Source of the DNA: an uncultured Pseudomonadota bacterium
Lineage (GTDB): Bacteria; Pseudomonadota; Gammaproteobacteria; Steroidobacterales; Woeseiaceae
Reading direction: 5' to 3'
Assembly (NCBI GenBank): GCA_913055625.1
Contig: CAJXJW010000010.1
Coordinates: 1-64,000 of the forward strand
DNA length: 64,000 bases
The position numbers were made by a program, and so were the translations under genes. The notes beneath the pieces are model-generated. The model did no database searches. It was not told where the DNA came from and saw nothing but the letters and a program-made list of their open reading frames with translations. Within the stretch, counting starts at the first letter, position 1; each line of letters starts with the position of its first letter. Positions 1 through 9,387 of this stretch are shown here, one piece after another.

Positions 1-1215
1 CGACGTTCCCTGATCTCTGCCACGACCCTGCTGCTGTGCGCCTGCCAGGGCGCCGAGCCCGACCTCGCCGCCGAGGCACGGCGCATCGCGCAGGACGCCA
101 TCATCGTCGACACACACATCGACGTGCCTTATCGCCTGGAAGAGAACCCCGCGGACGTCACCCGCGACACCGAGGACGGCGATTTCGACTATCCGCGCGC
201 TATCGCCGGCGGGCTGAACGCAGCGTTCATGTCCATCTACACGCCGGCGGAACTCGAAGCCGAGGGCCGCTCCAGGGCCGTCGCAAACGCCCTGATCGAC
301 CTGGTCGAAGGCGTCGTGGCGTCGGCGCCCGATCGTGTGGCGATCGCCCGCAGCCCCGCCGATGTCCGGCAGCATTTCGAGGCCCGCATCCTGTCATTGC
401 CGTTGGGCATGGAGAACGGGTCGCCGCTGGACGGCGACTTGGCGAACCTCTCTCACTTCTACGAGCGCGGCATCCGCTACATCACGCTGGCACACGGCAA
501 GAGCAACGCGCTGTCGGATTCCTCGTATGACGAGAACCGGCAGTGGGACGGGCTGAGCCCTTTCGGCGAGGCGGTTGTGCGCGAAATGAACCGGCTCGGG
601 ATGATGGTCGACGTCAGCCACCTGTCGGATGCCGCGTTCTACGACGTGCTGGCCGTCAGTTCGGCGCCCGTCATCGCGTCCCACTCCTCGGCGCGGCATT
701 TCACGCCCGGCTTTGAACGCAACATGGATGACGACATGATTCGCGCGCTCGCTGCGAACGGTGGTGTCATCATGATCAACTTCGGTTCGTCATTCATTAC
801 CGCGGAAGCACGCGCCTACTCCAAGGCGCGCAGCGATGCCGAGAAGCTTTGGAAGGCGGACTACCCCGACCTTTCCGAAGACGAAGCCGAGGCAGCGTTC
901 GCGAAGATCTACGCCGAGGAACACGGGCCCTACCCGTACGCCACGCTGAATGACGTTCTCGACCATTTCGATCACGTGATCCGCCTGGTCGGCATCGATC
1001 ACGTCGGCATCGGGTCCGACTACGACGGGGTCGGGGACTCGCTCCCGATCGGCCTGAAGGACGTCTCGAGCTACCCCGAGTTGGTCCTCGGCCTGCTCGA
1101 GCGCGGCCACGACGAGGCCGCGGTGCGCAAGATTCTCGGCGGGAACCTCCTGCGCGTGTGGGAAGCCGTCGAGGCCGTCGCCCGGGATCAGGCGACGACG
1201 TCGAGCAGCACGTAG
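1..1215 (+). CDS. Membrane (renal-type) dipeptidase, peptidase family M19, 5'-truncated
   Basis: The open frame runs from the window edge, so the start codon lies outside. The first visible residues read as the end of a lipoprotein signal peptide (LLLCACQG; the Cys at visible residue 15 is a plausible lipidation site), so the enzyme is probably anchored in the envelope. Family M19 zinc ligands are recognisable: DTHID (visible residues 37-41), the Glu in GMENG near residue 138, the His in VDVSHLS, and the His in SHSSARH near 228. GSDYDG near residue 335 carries the expected catalytic-site Asp. M19 enzymes cleave dipeptides and some beta-lactam-like amides with a binuclear zinc centre. The 3' end overlaps the convergent small gene by 28 bases. 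The substrate cannot be told from sequence. Confidence 0.9.
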   Translation, partial: RRSLISATTLLLCACQGAEPDLAAEARRIAQDAIIVDTHIDVPYRLEENPADVTRDTEDGDFDYPRAIAGGLNAAFMSIYTPAELEAEGRSRAVANALIDLVEGVVASAPDRVAIARSPADVRQHFEARILSLPLGMENGSPLDGDLANLSHFYERGIRYITLAHGKSNALSDSSYDENRQWDGLSPFGEAVVREMNRLGMMVDVSHLSDAAFYDVLAVSSAPVIASHSSARHFTPGFERNMDDDMIRALAANGGVIMINFGSSFITAEARAYSKARSDAEKLWKADYPDLSEDEAEAAFAKIYAEEHGPYPYATLNDVLDHFDHVIRLVGIDHVGIGSDYDGVGDSLPIGLKDVSSYPELVLGLLERGHDEAAVRKILGGNLLRVWEAVEAVARDQATTSSST

Positions 1216-1418
1216 CGCAACAGGACCTCGTAGCTCGTCTGGTCGAGCTTCATGCCCTCGGGCAGCTCGAGGGTATGGATCGGGCTGCCGTCGATGTCGC
1301 GAATTTCCTGGAACAGCTGGTCGCCGTCCCGAAACACCCGGTACTGCACGTCGCGGTGCTTGCCGAACGTGATCCTGACCTCGCTGTCGGTCCAGTCCTG
1401 AATCGTCGCTGTCGCCAT
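1188..1418 (-). CDS. Small conserved-looking hypothetical protein, 76 aa
   Basis: I do not recognise a family. The start was chosen at the ATG preceded by a strong Shine-Dalgarno sequence (GGAGGA, five bases upstream), giving MATATIQDW... and 76 residues; the frame remains open further upstream, but that part is Arg-rich and reads as non-coding. The protein has no signal peptide or membrane segment and alternates short beta-like stretches (VRITFGKH, VQYRVFRDGDQLFQEI). It is convergent with the dipeptidase, overlapping its last 28 bases. A good ribosome binding site and normal composition make it a likely real gene of unknown function. Confidence 0.6.
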   Translation of the reverse strand: MATATIQDWTDSEVRITFGKHRDVQYRVFRDGDQLFQEIRDIDGSPIHTLELPEGMKLDQTSYEVLLRYVLLDVVA

Positions 1419-1659
1419 GTTGTCCTCCGGGAGCCCGCTCGGGGCCGCAATGTCAAAACCTGTTGCCCCTGTTTTTGCAAAGCGCGTGCCACATGGCGGG
1501 CACACCCGGATTCCAGGAAAAACTTCTTTCAAATCAAAACTTTCAAAGAGATATTGAGAATTATGATGAACTAAAGTTCGGCCACGCGATGTCAGTTTCT
1601 GACGCCGCTTTCGCGCAGATGGCGACAAGTGCTTGACATAAGACGCGCGGGAACCGGCC
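1419..1659. other. AT-rich intergenic stretch with a short direct repeat
   Basis: This gap lies upstream of the 76-aa gene and downstream of the permease gene. It is markedly more AT-rich than its surroundings between about 1515 and 1570. It carries an 8-base direct repeat, CTTTCAAA, at 1526-1533 and 1540-1547 (14-base spacing). A CATAAT hexamer on the minus strand near 1563 could be a -10 element for the small gene, but no convincing -35 accompanies it. No ORF or RNA gene is evident. Confidence 0.4.
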
Positions 1660-3435
1660 CTAGCCGAGCGGCCACACGAGAAGAATCATCGGCACGGACA
1701 CGAGGACGACGAGGATCTCCAGCGGCAGGCCCATGCGCCAGTAGTCCCCGAAACGGTAGCCGCCAGGCCCCATGATCAGCGTGTTGTTCTTGTGCCCGAT
1801 CGGCGTCAGGAATGCGCAGGACGCCGCCACCGCGACGCCCATCAGGAACGGGTCCGGGCTGACACCGAGGCGAACCGCGATGTCGACGGCCACGGGCGCC
1901 GCGATCACCGCGGTGGCCGTGTTGTTCATCACGTCTGACAGCGTCATCGTCACGACCACGAGCAGTGCGAGGATGAACACGGGCGGCAGGCCAAATGACA
2001 GGTTGACGATGCCGTCGGCAATGAGCGCCGTGCCGCCGGTGGACTGCAGCGCGCCGCCAATCGGGATCATGCTGCCGAGCAGGACGATGACCGGCCATTC
2101 GACGGACAGGTAGACCTCGCGGATCGGCACGATGTTCAACGCGACGTAGAGCGCGGCGACGCAGCCGAGCGCGATCGGCAGGTAGACGAAGCCCAGGCTG
2201 GCCACGACGATCGCTGCCGCGAACGTACCGACCGCAATCCAGGCCTTGTCGCGCTGGACGACGCGCTGCCCCCGGTCCGCGAGGGGCAACAGCCCGAGCT
2301 GCCGCGTGACGTCGGCGACCGTGTCCTCGGCACCGAGCAGCAGCAGCACGTCCCCCGGGAGCAGCGTCAGCGTTCGCACGCCGTCGCGAAAGCGCTTCCC
2401 CTGCCGGGACACGCCGACCAGGGCGACCCGGTAGCGGTTCAGCAGGCGCAGCGATAACGCAGTACGCCCGGCAAGCCGCGCCCCGTCCGGGACGACGACC
2501 TCGGCCAGCGCGAGGTCGCGGTCCTCGAGCAGGCCTTCCCCCCGGCCGACGTACTCGAGCCCGAGTGCGCCGAGCGCCTCGTCCAGGCTGTCGGGGCTCG
2601 CTTCCAGCACCACGTTGTCGCCGGCCTGGATCGCGTAGTTGCGGGCAAAGCCCGGCAGGCGCTTGCCGTCGCGGATCAGGCCGATGATCTCGACGTCCGC
2701 TTTCGCCGCCTCCTCGTCCAGGTCGCGGACGCGCTGCCCGATGATCCGGGAATCGTCCGCTACGCGGACCTCGCTGATATAGCCCGCGAGGTCGAAGCCG
2801 TTGGCCTCGTCCGCCGCGCCCCCGCGAGCGGTGGGGAGCAGCCGCCAGCCGAGCAAGGCGACGTACGCGACGCCCACGGCCGCGCAAGCAAGACCGACCG
2901 GCGCGAAATCGAACATCCGGTACGGTTCGCCGAACGCATCCTGGCGGAATTCCGCGACGACGATGTTCGGCGGCGTCCCGATCAGCGTGATCATGCCCCC
3001 GAGTATCGAAGCGAACGACAGCGGCATCAGCGACAGCGATGGGCTGCGTCCCGCCTTGCGAGCCGCCTGGAGGTCGACGGGCATCAGCAGGGCCAGCGCC
3101 GCGACGTTGTTCATCACCGCCGACAGGCCGGCCGCCAGGCCGGACATCACGGCGATATGGGTGCCGAGCCGGCGTCCGGCATCGACCAGGTAGCGCCCGA
3201 GCAGCTCGATCACGCCGGAGTTGGACAGCCCGCGACTCACGATCAGGACCAGCGCGATGATGACCGTCGCCGGGTGCCCGAAGCCCGAGAACGCCTCGGC
3301 CTGCGGCACGACGCCGGCGAGCAGGGCCGCCAGCAATGCCACGAACGCCACGAGGTCGTAGCGCCAGCGCCCCCAGACCAGGAACACGAAGACGAAGAAC
3401 AGGAGGACGAAGAGGATGATCTGGTCGGGCGTCAC
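1660..3435 (-). CDS. SLC13/DASS-type anion permease with two RCK_C (TrkA-C) domains
   Basis: An inner-membrane transporter of about 591 residues. The N-terminal half has several hydrophobic helices, beginning [19 protein letters not shown] and followed by [10 protein letters not shown]. Two soluble TrkA-C/RCK_C-like domains follow (roughly residues 205-370, each ending in an AGDNVVLEA or PGDVLLLLG strand). A second block of membrane helices contains the family signature around [15 protein letters not shown]. Members of this architecture carry sulfate, di- or tricarboxylates or other anions with sodium; the substrate is not predictable. I chose the GTG at 3435 because homologues begin TPDQII; the frame stays open to 3504. 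No clear ribosome binding site is visible. It is divergent from fusA. Confidence 0.87.
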   Translation of the reverse strand: MTPDQIILFVLLFFVFVFLVWGRWRYDLVAFVALLAALLAGVVPQAEAFSGFGHPATVIIALVLIVSRGLSNSGVIELLGRYLVDAGRRLGTHIAVMSGLAAGLSAVMNNVAALALLMPVDLQAARKAGRSPSLSLMPLSFASILGGMITLIGTPPNIVVAEFRQDAFGEPYRMFDFAPVGLACAAVGVAYVALLGWRLLPTARGGAADEANGFDLAGYISEVRVADDSRIIGQRVRDLDEEAAKADVEIIGLIRDGKRLPGFARNYAIQAGDNVVLEASPDSLDEALGALGLEYVGRGEGLLEDRDLALAEVVVPDGARLAGRTALSLRLLNRYRVALVGVSRQGKRFRDGVRTLTLLPGDVLLLLGAEDTVADVTRQLGLLPLADRGQRVVQRDKAWIAVGTFAAAIVVASLGFVYLPIALGCVAALYVALNIVPIREVYLSVEWPVIVLLGSMIPIGGALQSTGGTALIADGIVNLSFGLPPVFILALLVVVTMTLSDVMNNTATAVIAAPVAVDIAVRLGVSPDPFLMGVAVAASCAFLTPIGHKNNTLIMGPGGYRFGDYWRMGLPLEILVVLVSVPMILLVWPLG

Positions 3436-3737
3436 CCCCCTACTGTACCGCAGTCCGTGCCGCCACCGCGGCAGGGGCATTGCAATCGCCGGCACCGAAC
3501 CCATGTCCGGACCCGCGCCAATCCCGTGGAAATCACTGGTTTGCGGGCGGTGGCGCTGCTATCATCCGCGCCCGAACTGCCGGGGTGCCGGCAGGCGACG
3601 CACGACCGGCCGACCGTTCGGGCCGACACGAAACACACGGCATCCGCCCCTCCGCACGCTGGCACGCCGCCCTGGACGACCATGGCGCTCCGGCGAAATA
3701 TTGCGTACCGGCGGGTGAGCAACGAACTCAACGAGCA
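3436..3737. other. Divergent intergenic region between the permease gene and fusA
   Basis: About 300 bases without a supported gene. The only clear signal is an extended -10 (TGCTATCAT) at 3557-3565 pointing toward fusA. The inferred leader of roughly 165 bases before the fusA start contains a GCCGGGGTGCCGGC-type inverted repeat but no recognisable riboswitch. Long frames crossing the region are shadows in high-GC DNA. Confidence 0.5.
3557..3565 (+). promoter_or_regulatory. Candidate extended -10 promoter for fusA
   Basis: TGC followed by TATCAT (3560-3565) matches an extended -10 element. There is no good -35, as usual for TGn promoters. It would start a leader of about 165 nt before the fusA ATG. 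Similar TGn-type elements precede other genes in this window. Confidence 0.4.
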
Positions 3738-5837
3738 ATGAGCACTACGGCAATGAGAGACTTAAGCAAGTACCGCAACATCGGCATCTTCGCGCACGTC
3801 GACGCAGGCAAGACGACGACGACCGAGCGCATCCTGAAGCTGACCGGCCGCATTCACCGCACCGGCGAGGTGCATGATGGCGAAGCGACGACCGACTTCA
3901 TGGAACAGGAGCAGGAACGCGGTATCACAATCCAGTCGGCCGCGACGAGCTGCCACTGGAACCAGCACCGCCTGAACATCATCGACACCCCGGGGCACGT
4001 CGACTTCACGATCGAGGTCTACCGCTCCCTGAAGGTGCTCGATGGCGGTATCGGCGTGTTCTGCGGTTCCGGCGGCGTCGAGCCGCAGTCCGAAACGAAC
4101 TGGCGCTACGCGAACAATTCGAAAGTCTCCCGCGTCATCTTCGTTAACAAGCTCGACCGCATCGGCGCCGACTTCTACCGCGTCGTGAAGCAGATCGAGG
4201 ACATCCTGGCGGCACGCCCGCTCGTGATGGTGCTGCCGATCGGCATCGAGGACGACTTCAAGGGCATCGTCGACCTGCTCGAGCGCAAGGCCTATATCTG
4301 GAGCGACACCGGCAACCCGGAAGACTACGAAGTCACGGACGTGCCCGCCGACATGGCCGACAAGGTCGAGGAATGGCGCGAGAAGCTCATCGAGACGGCC
4401 GTCGAACAGGACGACACGCTGCTCGAGCAGTACCTGGAAGGTAACGAGCCGTCGATCGAAGACCTCAAGCGCTGCATTCGCAAGGGCACGATCCATCTCG
4501 ACTTCTTCCCGACGTATTGCGGGTCCGCGTTCAAGAACAAGGGCATCCAGAACGTGCTGAATGCCGTCGTCGACTATTTGCCGAGCCCGACCGAGGTTCC
4601 GCCGCAGCCCGAGATCGATCTCGAGGGCAATCCGACCGGCGGCTTTGCCGTCGTCGACCCGGACAAGCCGCTGCGCGCGCTGGCGTTCAAGATCATGGAC
4701 GACCGCTATGGAGCGCTCACGTTCACGCGCCTGTACTCCGGCACGATCGGGAAAGGCGACAGCGTGCTGAACACGTTCACCGGCAAGACCGAACGCATCG
4801 GCCGCATCGTCGAGATGCACGCGAACTCGCGCGAGGAGCTGGATTCCGCGCAGGCCGGCGACATCGTCGCCCTGCTCGGCATGAAGAACACCCGCACGGG
4901 CCACACGCTGGCGGATCCGGACCACCCGGCGACGCTGGAGCCGATGGTGTTCCCGGACCCGGTCATCTCGGTCGCGATCAAGCCGAAGGACAAGGCCGGC
5001 CAGGAGAAGATGGCCATCGCACTGAACAAGATGGTCCAGGAAGACCCGTCCTTCCACGTGGCAACCGACGAAGACTCCGGCGAAACACTCATCAAGGGCA
5101 TGGGCGAGCTTCACCTCGACATCAAGGTCGATATCCTGAAGCGCACGCACAAGGTCGAAGTCGAGATGGGCAAGCCGCAGGTGGCGTACCGCGAGACGAT
5201 CACGCAGACGATCGAAGACTCGTACACGCACAAGAAGCAGTCCGGCGGCTCGGGCCAGTACGGCAAGATCGAGTACCGGATCTCGCCCGCGGAGAAAGGC
5301 GAAGGTTACGTGTTCGCATCGCTGGTCACGGGCGGCAACGTTCCGCGCGAGTACTGGGGTGCGATCGAGAAGGCGTTCGGCGGCTCCATGGACGAAGGCA
5401 CGCTGGCCGGATACCCGCTGCTCGACGTCAAGTTCGAGCTGCTGGACGGTGCGTTCCACGCCGTCGACTCCTCGGCACTCGCGTTCGAGATCGCAACGCG
5501 CGCGGCTTACCGCCAGTCGATCCCGAAAGCCGGCCCGCAGCTGCTGGAGCCGATCATGAAGGTGGACGTGTTCACGCCGGAGGACAACGTCGGTGACGTC
5601 ATCGGCGACCTGAACCGCCGCCGCGGCATGATCAAGACGCAGGAATCCATTGCCACGGGTGTACGCGTCAAGGCGGATGCGCCGCTGGCGGACATGTTCG
5701 GCTACATCGGGCACCTGCGCACGCTGACCAGCGGTCGCGGCCAGTTCTCGATGGAGTTCTCGCACTACGCCCCGTGCCCGCAGAACGTGGCGGACGAGGT
5801 TATCCGCGAGGCCCAGGAACGCCGGGCCAAGAAGTAG
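3738..5837 (+). CDS. fusA: Elongation factor G, type-2 (FusA2-like) paralogue
   Basis: A translational GTPase of 699 residues that moves tRNA and mRNA through the ribosome and can act in ribosome recycling. The G1 loop AHVDAGKT is at residues 19-26, followed by DTPGH (G3) and NKLD (G4), then domains II-V ending near [12 protein letters not shown]. The switch region reads [20 protein letters not shown] and the G-domain [14 protein letters not shown]. From memory this matches the second EF-G of Vibrio and Pseudomonas better than the str-operon EF-G (VEVERSLRVLDG). The gene stands alone, with no rpsL, rpsG or tuf next to it, consistent with an EF-G2 paralogue. I chose the ATG at 3738; ATG 3753 is an alternative. 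No strong Shine-Dalgarno is visible. An intrinsic terminator follows within 35 bases. Confidence 0.95.
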   Translation: MSTTAMRDLSKYRNIGIFAHVDAGKTTTTERILKLTGRIHRTGEVHDGEATTDFMEQEQERGITIQSAATSCHWNQHRLNIIDTPGHVDFTIEVYRSLKVLDGGIGVFCGSGGVEPQSETNWRYANNSKVSRVIFVNKLDRIGADFYRVVKQIEDILAARPLVMVLPIGIEDDFKGIVDLLERKAYIWSDTGNPEDYEVTDVPADMADKVEEWREKLIETAVEQDDTLLEQYLEGNEPSIEDLKRCIRKGTIHLDFFPTYCGSAFKNKGIQNVLNAVVDYLPSPTEVPPQPEIDLEGNPTGGFAVVDPDKPLRALAFKIMDDRYGALTFTRLYSGTIGKGDSVLNTFTGKTERIGRIVEMHANSREELDSAQAGDIVALLGMKNTRTGHTLADPDHPATLEPMVFPDPVISVAIKPKDKAGQEKMAIALNKMVQEDPSFHVATDEDSGETLIKGMGELHLDIKVDILKRTHKVEVEMGKPQVAYRETITQTIEDSYTHKKQSGGSGQYGKIEYRISPAEKGEGYVFASLVTGGNVPREYWGAIEKAFGGSMDEGTLAGYPLLDVKFELLDGAFHAVDSSALAFEIATRAAYRQSIPKAGPQLLEPIMKVDVFTPEDNVGDVIGDLNRRRGMIKTQESIATGVRVKADAPLADMFGYIGHLRTLTSGRGQFSMEFSHYAPCPQNVADEVIREAQERRAKK

Positions 5838-5864
5838 GGTCTGCGGCCAGGAAGGCCCGGTTCC

Positions 5865-6818
5865 TCAGGCCCCCGCCGGCGTCGCCGGCGGGGGCTTTTT
5901 TGTTGCCGCGCGCAGCGCGTCGGCGCTGAACACGGTGACGGCAACCCAGATGCAGGCGAAGCACGCGAGCTTCGCGGGTGACAGGACCTCGCCATACCAG
6001 AGCGCGGTCAGGAACTGCAGCGTCGGCGCGAGAAACTGCAGGAAGCCGAGCGTCGTCAGGCTGACGTTGCGAGCCGCCGTCGCGAAGAACAGGAGCGGCA
6101 GCACGGTGATTGGCCCGGCCAGGAGCAGCAGGCCGGTCAGCGACGCGTCGCCAGCGGTAAACGCTGCCCTCCCCTGGACCGCCAGCCATGCGAGCCAGCC
6201 GGCCGCGAACGGCAACAGCATCAGCGTCTCGATGAACAGTCCCGGCATCGCGCCGATCGCGACCTGCTTGCGGATCACGCCGTACGCCGTGAACAGCAGC
6301 GCCAGGGACAGCGATACCCATGGAAGAACGCCGCCGTTGACGGTGAGGATTCCGACGCCAACGGCCGCCAGCGCAACCGCCAGCGACTTCAGCCGGTTGA
6401 GACGTTCACCGAAGAACACGACGCCGACGACGACGTACACGAGCGGGTTGATGTAGTAGCCAAGGCTGGCTTCGAAGATGCGGTTGTGCACGACCGCCCA
6501 GATATAAATGAACCAGTTGGCGGAAATGCAGAGTGCGGCCAATCCCAGCCATGCGAGCATCGGCCCGTCCCGAAACGCCTGGCGAACCGGCGTCCATTGC
6601 CGTCGAGCGGCAATGATCAATGCGCCGAACGGCACTGCCCAGACGACACGGTGAACCAGCACCTCGGCCGGTGCCACCGTGTCGACGAGTTTGAAGTACA
6701 CGGGGAACACGCCCCACAGCGAATAGGCCAACAGACCCGCGATCACGCCCAGGCGGGCGTCGGGGCCGGAACCGCCGGCCGGCGTCGTCGAGGCCCGCGC
6801 CGTTTTTTTCTCTTTCAA
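5865..6818 (-). CDS. rarD: RarD-type EamA/DMT superfamily transporter
   Basis: A 317-residue inner-membrane protein with about ten hydrophobic helices in two EamA repeats. It begins with GVIAGLLAYSLWGVFPVYFK, a RarD-like first helix, followed by EVLVHRVVWAVPFGAL and NWFIYIWAV. RarD proteins are named after a chloramphenicol-sensitivity locus, but their substrate is unproven. The start is a TTG at 6818, supported by AAAGGA seven to eight bases upstream; no better ATG exists near the first helix. A Lys/Arg-rich 20-residue cytoplasmic lead precedes helix 1. The last codons carry the fusA terminator. It is divergent from the ExeA-like ATPase gene. Confidence 0.88.
   Translation of the reverse strand: MKEKKTARASTTPAGGSGPDARLGVIAGLLAYSLWGVFPVYFKLVDTVAPAEVLVHRVVWAVPFGALIIAARRQWTPVRQAFRDGPMLAWLGLAALCISANWFIYIWAVVHNRIFEASLGYYINPLVYVVVGVVFFGERLNRLKSLAVALAAVGVGILTVNGGVLPWVSLSLALLFTAYGVIRKQVAIGAMPGLFIETLMLLPFAAGWLAWLAVQGRAAFTAGDASLTGLLLLAGPITVLPLLFFATAARNVSLTTLGFLQFLAPTLQFLTALWYGEVLSPAKLACFACIWVAVTVFSADALRAATKKPPPATPAGA
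5869..5901 (+). terminator. Rho-independent terminator of fusA, inside the rarD 3' codons
   Basis: A perfect 12-bp stem (GCCCCCGCCGGC, 5869-5880; partner 5884-5895) with a GTC loop is followed by six T. It starts 31 bases after the fusA stop and encodes the last residues (PPPATPAGA) of the convergent rarD gene. No T-tract follows on the minus strand, so it should work in the plus direction only. Confidence 0.9.
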
Positions 6819-6975
6819 AACAATCCTTTAGAAATTCTCGCGGACCACCGCGGACCGTTTCCAGCGAACCAAATCTGTGACATAACTCCGCGCAAACCAC
6901 TCGCATTGCCGGGACAATCCGGAGCATTGTCGCCGCATTGTGCACTGCGGACGCCGACTCGTGGAAAAGAGAACG

Positions 6976-9303
6976 ATGTACGCTGACTTTTTCGATCTGA
7001 AAAGCCGACCGTTTCGACCCAATCCCGGCGGAGCCGACGTGTTCGTCGGGCCGCAGACCGCCCGCATAATAAAGAGCATCCGCCAGGCGCTGGCGACGAA
7101 CGACGCCGTGATCGCCGTCACCGGTGACCCCGGCGTCGGCAAGACCACGCTCGTCCGGCGCTCGCTGGACGCGCTGGGTGAGAACCTGCAGCTTGTGCGC
7201 ATGCCACGCGCGCAGCTCGCACACGACGAGGTCATCGACTACCTGCTCGAGCAGTTGAGAGTGCCGGACCTGCCGAGCGGCATGCTCCGCAAAGTCATCG
7301 CCTGCCGCAACCACCTCGCCACCTGCTCCCGGGAGGGCCGGGCGGTGTGCATCGTGGTCGAGGACGCAATCCGGATCGGCGAAGACGCGCTGGTCGAACT
7401 TGAAGCCCTGACGGCATCGGACGCCGCCGATGACCACGGCGGACGCCTGGTTCTCCTGGGCACGGAAACGTTGCTCGACACCCTGAAGAAGCCGTCGCTC
7501 GCGCGCCTCGCGCAACGCACGCGCCTGCGCTTTCGCGTCGAGCCGCTGTCCGAGGCGGAACTGCTGGCCTATCTCAAGCACTGTTTCCGGTGCGCCGGGG
7601 GCGACTATGACCGGGTCTTCGGCGCCGACGCGACCGCCATGTTGTACACGCTCTCGGGCGGCACACCGAGGATCGCGAACAACCTGGTGGAGTCCGTCGT
7701 CGAAGCGGCTGCCGAACGCCAGATGCGCCCGATCGGCACGGCGCTGATCGCGGAAATTGCGCGCGAACGACACGGCATGGATGTCGAGCTGCCGGCCAGG
7801 CCGGCCGCCCGACCGGAACCCGTCCCGCCTGCTCAGACCCCGGTGGCCGGAACGACCGTCGAGGCCCCGCCCCCAGCCCCGAAACCGGCGCCCGACGCGG
7901 CGCCGAAGGAACGCCCCCGCCCCGCCGCCGCGGCACCCGACGGGGCCGACCGGCCGAGCGACACCATGGACTCGGGCAGTTTCCTGATCAATGACACGCT
8001 GCCGGATCTCGAGGTAATCGCGCCGGAGCTCACCGCGCAATCCGAACCGGCCGAGCGGGCCGACGAGGAAATTCCGACGCTTTTCAGCTCCACGCGTATC
8101 GAGCGACCGTCGCCGGTGGCGGAAGTCGCCGCGCCGCCCGAGCCGGAACCCACGGCAACGGCCGAGGCCGCCCCGCCTGTGACGCCGCCGCCGCAATCCA
8201 TCGCCGATACGTCGACACAGAAATCCCTGGGCGTGAACACGGAAACGGCGGCACCGGCACCGAAGCCGCCACCCCCGGCGGACGACGTGCCGGCCTGGGA
8301 CCGGGACCCGACGCTGGCGGAGCTGCGACCGGACATGGAAGCGCTGGAACAAGCCATGGCCGAATTCGGCGGCGCCCCGGACGAGGAAGAAGCGCCGATC
8401 GTCGAGGAAGAGGCGCCGGTTCTCGAACTCAAGAACACCACCGTCGTCGAACTCCCGGAGATCACGCTCGACGTGGCGATCGAGGAGAAGATCCGGGAGG
8501 CCCAGGACGCGCTGAGAAAGCACGACGAGACCATTGCCGAGGAAGAGCTCGACGAGGCGCCGGCGCCGAGTAGTGCCGCGTCCGACGGGCACGCCGCGCC
8601 AGCGGCGGAGAACGCCAGACCGGAGCAGCCGGCGGCGGAGAAGCCCAAGCCGCCGCAGCCTGAGGCAGTGCCCGTCGACCCGGAAGACGGTGCGCGCGCC
8701 GCCGACCTGCAGCGACTGGCGGCCGGCATCGCGAAGGCGAAATCGCTGGAGGATGTCGACGACCGCATGGCCGAGACGCTGTTCGGCGAGGACTTCAACG
8801 CGATTGCGGCGGAGCTTGCGGCCAACGCGCCGATCGCTGACAAGCCGGAAACCCTCGAACTCGAACTCGTCGCCGACCCGCCCTCGGAACCTGAAGCCGA
8901 TGCCCGTGACGAGACCGGCGCCGATTCGGCATCGGAAACCGAGATGGAACGCGAGTTCAAGAAAGTCTATGGCGAGGATGCCCTCGAAGTATCGCTGCAG
9001 GGCGATGCGCCGAAGGCGGGGCTCGACCTGTCCGCGTCGCAGCGTCTTGCCACCGTGCGAGCCCTCAATGCGGAACGAAAGCTGTCCGAATCCTCGCGCG
9101 TGCGTGCCAAGGGTCTGAAAAACGGCAATGGCGCCGCGTCCACGCCGTCGCCAACACAATCGATCGAAGACCAGATCAACACGTCGATGACGCAAACACT
9201 GCGCACGCTCGCCGCGAGGCCGAACTCCGCCAACGATGACGACGATGATGACGACGACGACGATCGCAAGGGCGGCTTCTTCAGTCGTTTCCGGCGGCAC
9301 TGA
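6976..9303 (+). CDS. ExeA/GspA-like AAA ATPase with long acidic disordered tail
   Basis: A protein of 775 residues. The first ~265 residues are an ExeA-type AAA module: MYADFFDLKSRPF start signature, Walker A GDPGVGKTT (about 51-59), Walker B-like AVCIVVEDA, and the C-terminal GGTPRIANNL helix. GspA/ExeA ATPases help assemble secretins through peptidoglycan, and related modules sit in DamX-like proteins. The remaining ~500 residues are low-complexity Pro/Ala/Glu/Asp-rich sequence with no transmembrane segment or peptidoglycan-binding domain visible. They end in ten consecutive Asp and a short basic-aromatic tip, RKGGFFSRFRRH. The start at 6976 is preferred because homologues start MYxxFF; an in-frame extension upstream is possible. 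The gspCDEF genes lie 32 kb away. Confidence 0.8.
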   Translation: MYADFFDLKSRPFRPNPGGADVFVGPQTARIIKSIRQALATNDAVIAVTGDPGVGKTTLVRRSLDALGENLQLVRMPRAQLAHDEVIDYLLEQLRVPDLPSGMLRKVIACRNHLATCSREGRAVCIVVEDAIRIGEDALVELEALTASDAADDHGGRLVLLGTETLLDTLKKPSLARLAQRTRLRFRVEPLSEAELLAYLKHCFRCAGGDYDRVFGADATAMLYTLSGGTPRIANNLVESVVEAAAERQMRPIGTALIAEIARERHGMDVELPARPAARPEPVPPAQTPVAGTTVEAPPPAPKPAPDAAPKERPRPAAAAPDGADRPSDTMDSGSFLINDTLPDLEVIAPELTAQSEPAERADEEIPTLFSSTRIERPSPVAEVAAPPEPEPTATAEAAPPVTPPPQSIADTSTQKSLGVNTETAAPAPKPPPPADDVPAWDRDPTLAELRPDMEALEQAMAEFGGAPDEEEAPIVEEEAPVLELKNTTVVELPEITLDVAIEEKIREAQDALRKHDETIAEEELDEAPAPSSAASDGHAAPAAENARPEQPAAEKPKPPQPEAVPVDPEDGARAADLQRLAAGIAKAKSLEDVDDRMAETLFGEDFNAIAAELAANAPIADKPETLELELVADPPSEPEADARDETGADSASETEMEREFKKVYGEDALEVSLQGDAPKAGLDLSASQRLATVRALNAERKLSESSRVRAKGLKNGNGAASTPSPTQSIEDQINTSMTQTLRTLAARPNSANDDDDDDDDDDRKGGFFSRFRRH
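9233..9264 (+). repeat. GAY trinucleotide run encoding poly-Asp
   Basis: Ten consecutive Asp codons (GAT/GAC mixed) near the end of the ExeA-like gene. The synonymous mixing argues for selection on the protein sequence and against a pure slippage tract. Confidence 0.7.
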
Positions 9304-9341
9304 TCACTGCGGCGGCGGCTGGAGCCCACAGGCCGTGATGC

Positions 9342-9350
9342 TGCTATAGT
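9342..9350 (+). promoter_or_regulatory. Candidate extended -10 promoter for the diguanylate cyclase gene
   Basis: TGC plus TATAGT (9345-9350) lies 37 bases before the GTG start, between the ATPase stop and the cyclase. The ribosome binding site AGGAG is at about 9372. No strong -35 is visible. Confidence 0.45.
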
Positions 9351-9387
9351 CTCGGCCCCGCCGCCCGGTACAGGAGCACTTCGAGTC

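Noticed and set aside
1632-1640. TTGACA on the plus strand as a promoter
   Set aside because: No matching -10 at 15-19 bases and it points into the antisense of the permease gene.
3762-5765. 667-aa open frame antisense to fusA
   Set aside because: It mirrors an unmistakable EF-G gene; its Arg/Val/Asp-rich composition and lack of any family motif mark it as a high-GC shadow.
9233-9264. GAY repeat as a CRISPR or microsatellite
   Set aside because: No spacers, and codons are mixed synonymously; it is a poly-Asp coding tract.
6406-9300. 964-aa open frame antisense to the ExeA-like gene and rarD
   Set aside because: Arg/Gly-rich complement of the acidic low-complexity tail; crosses a divergent promoter region and has no recognisable domain.
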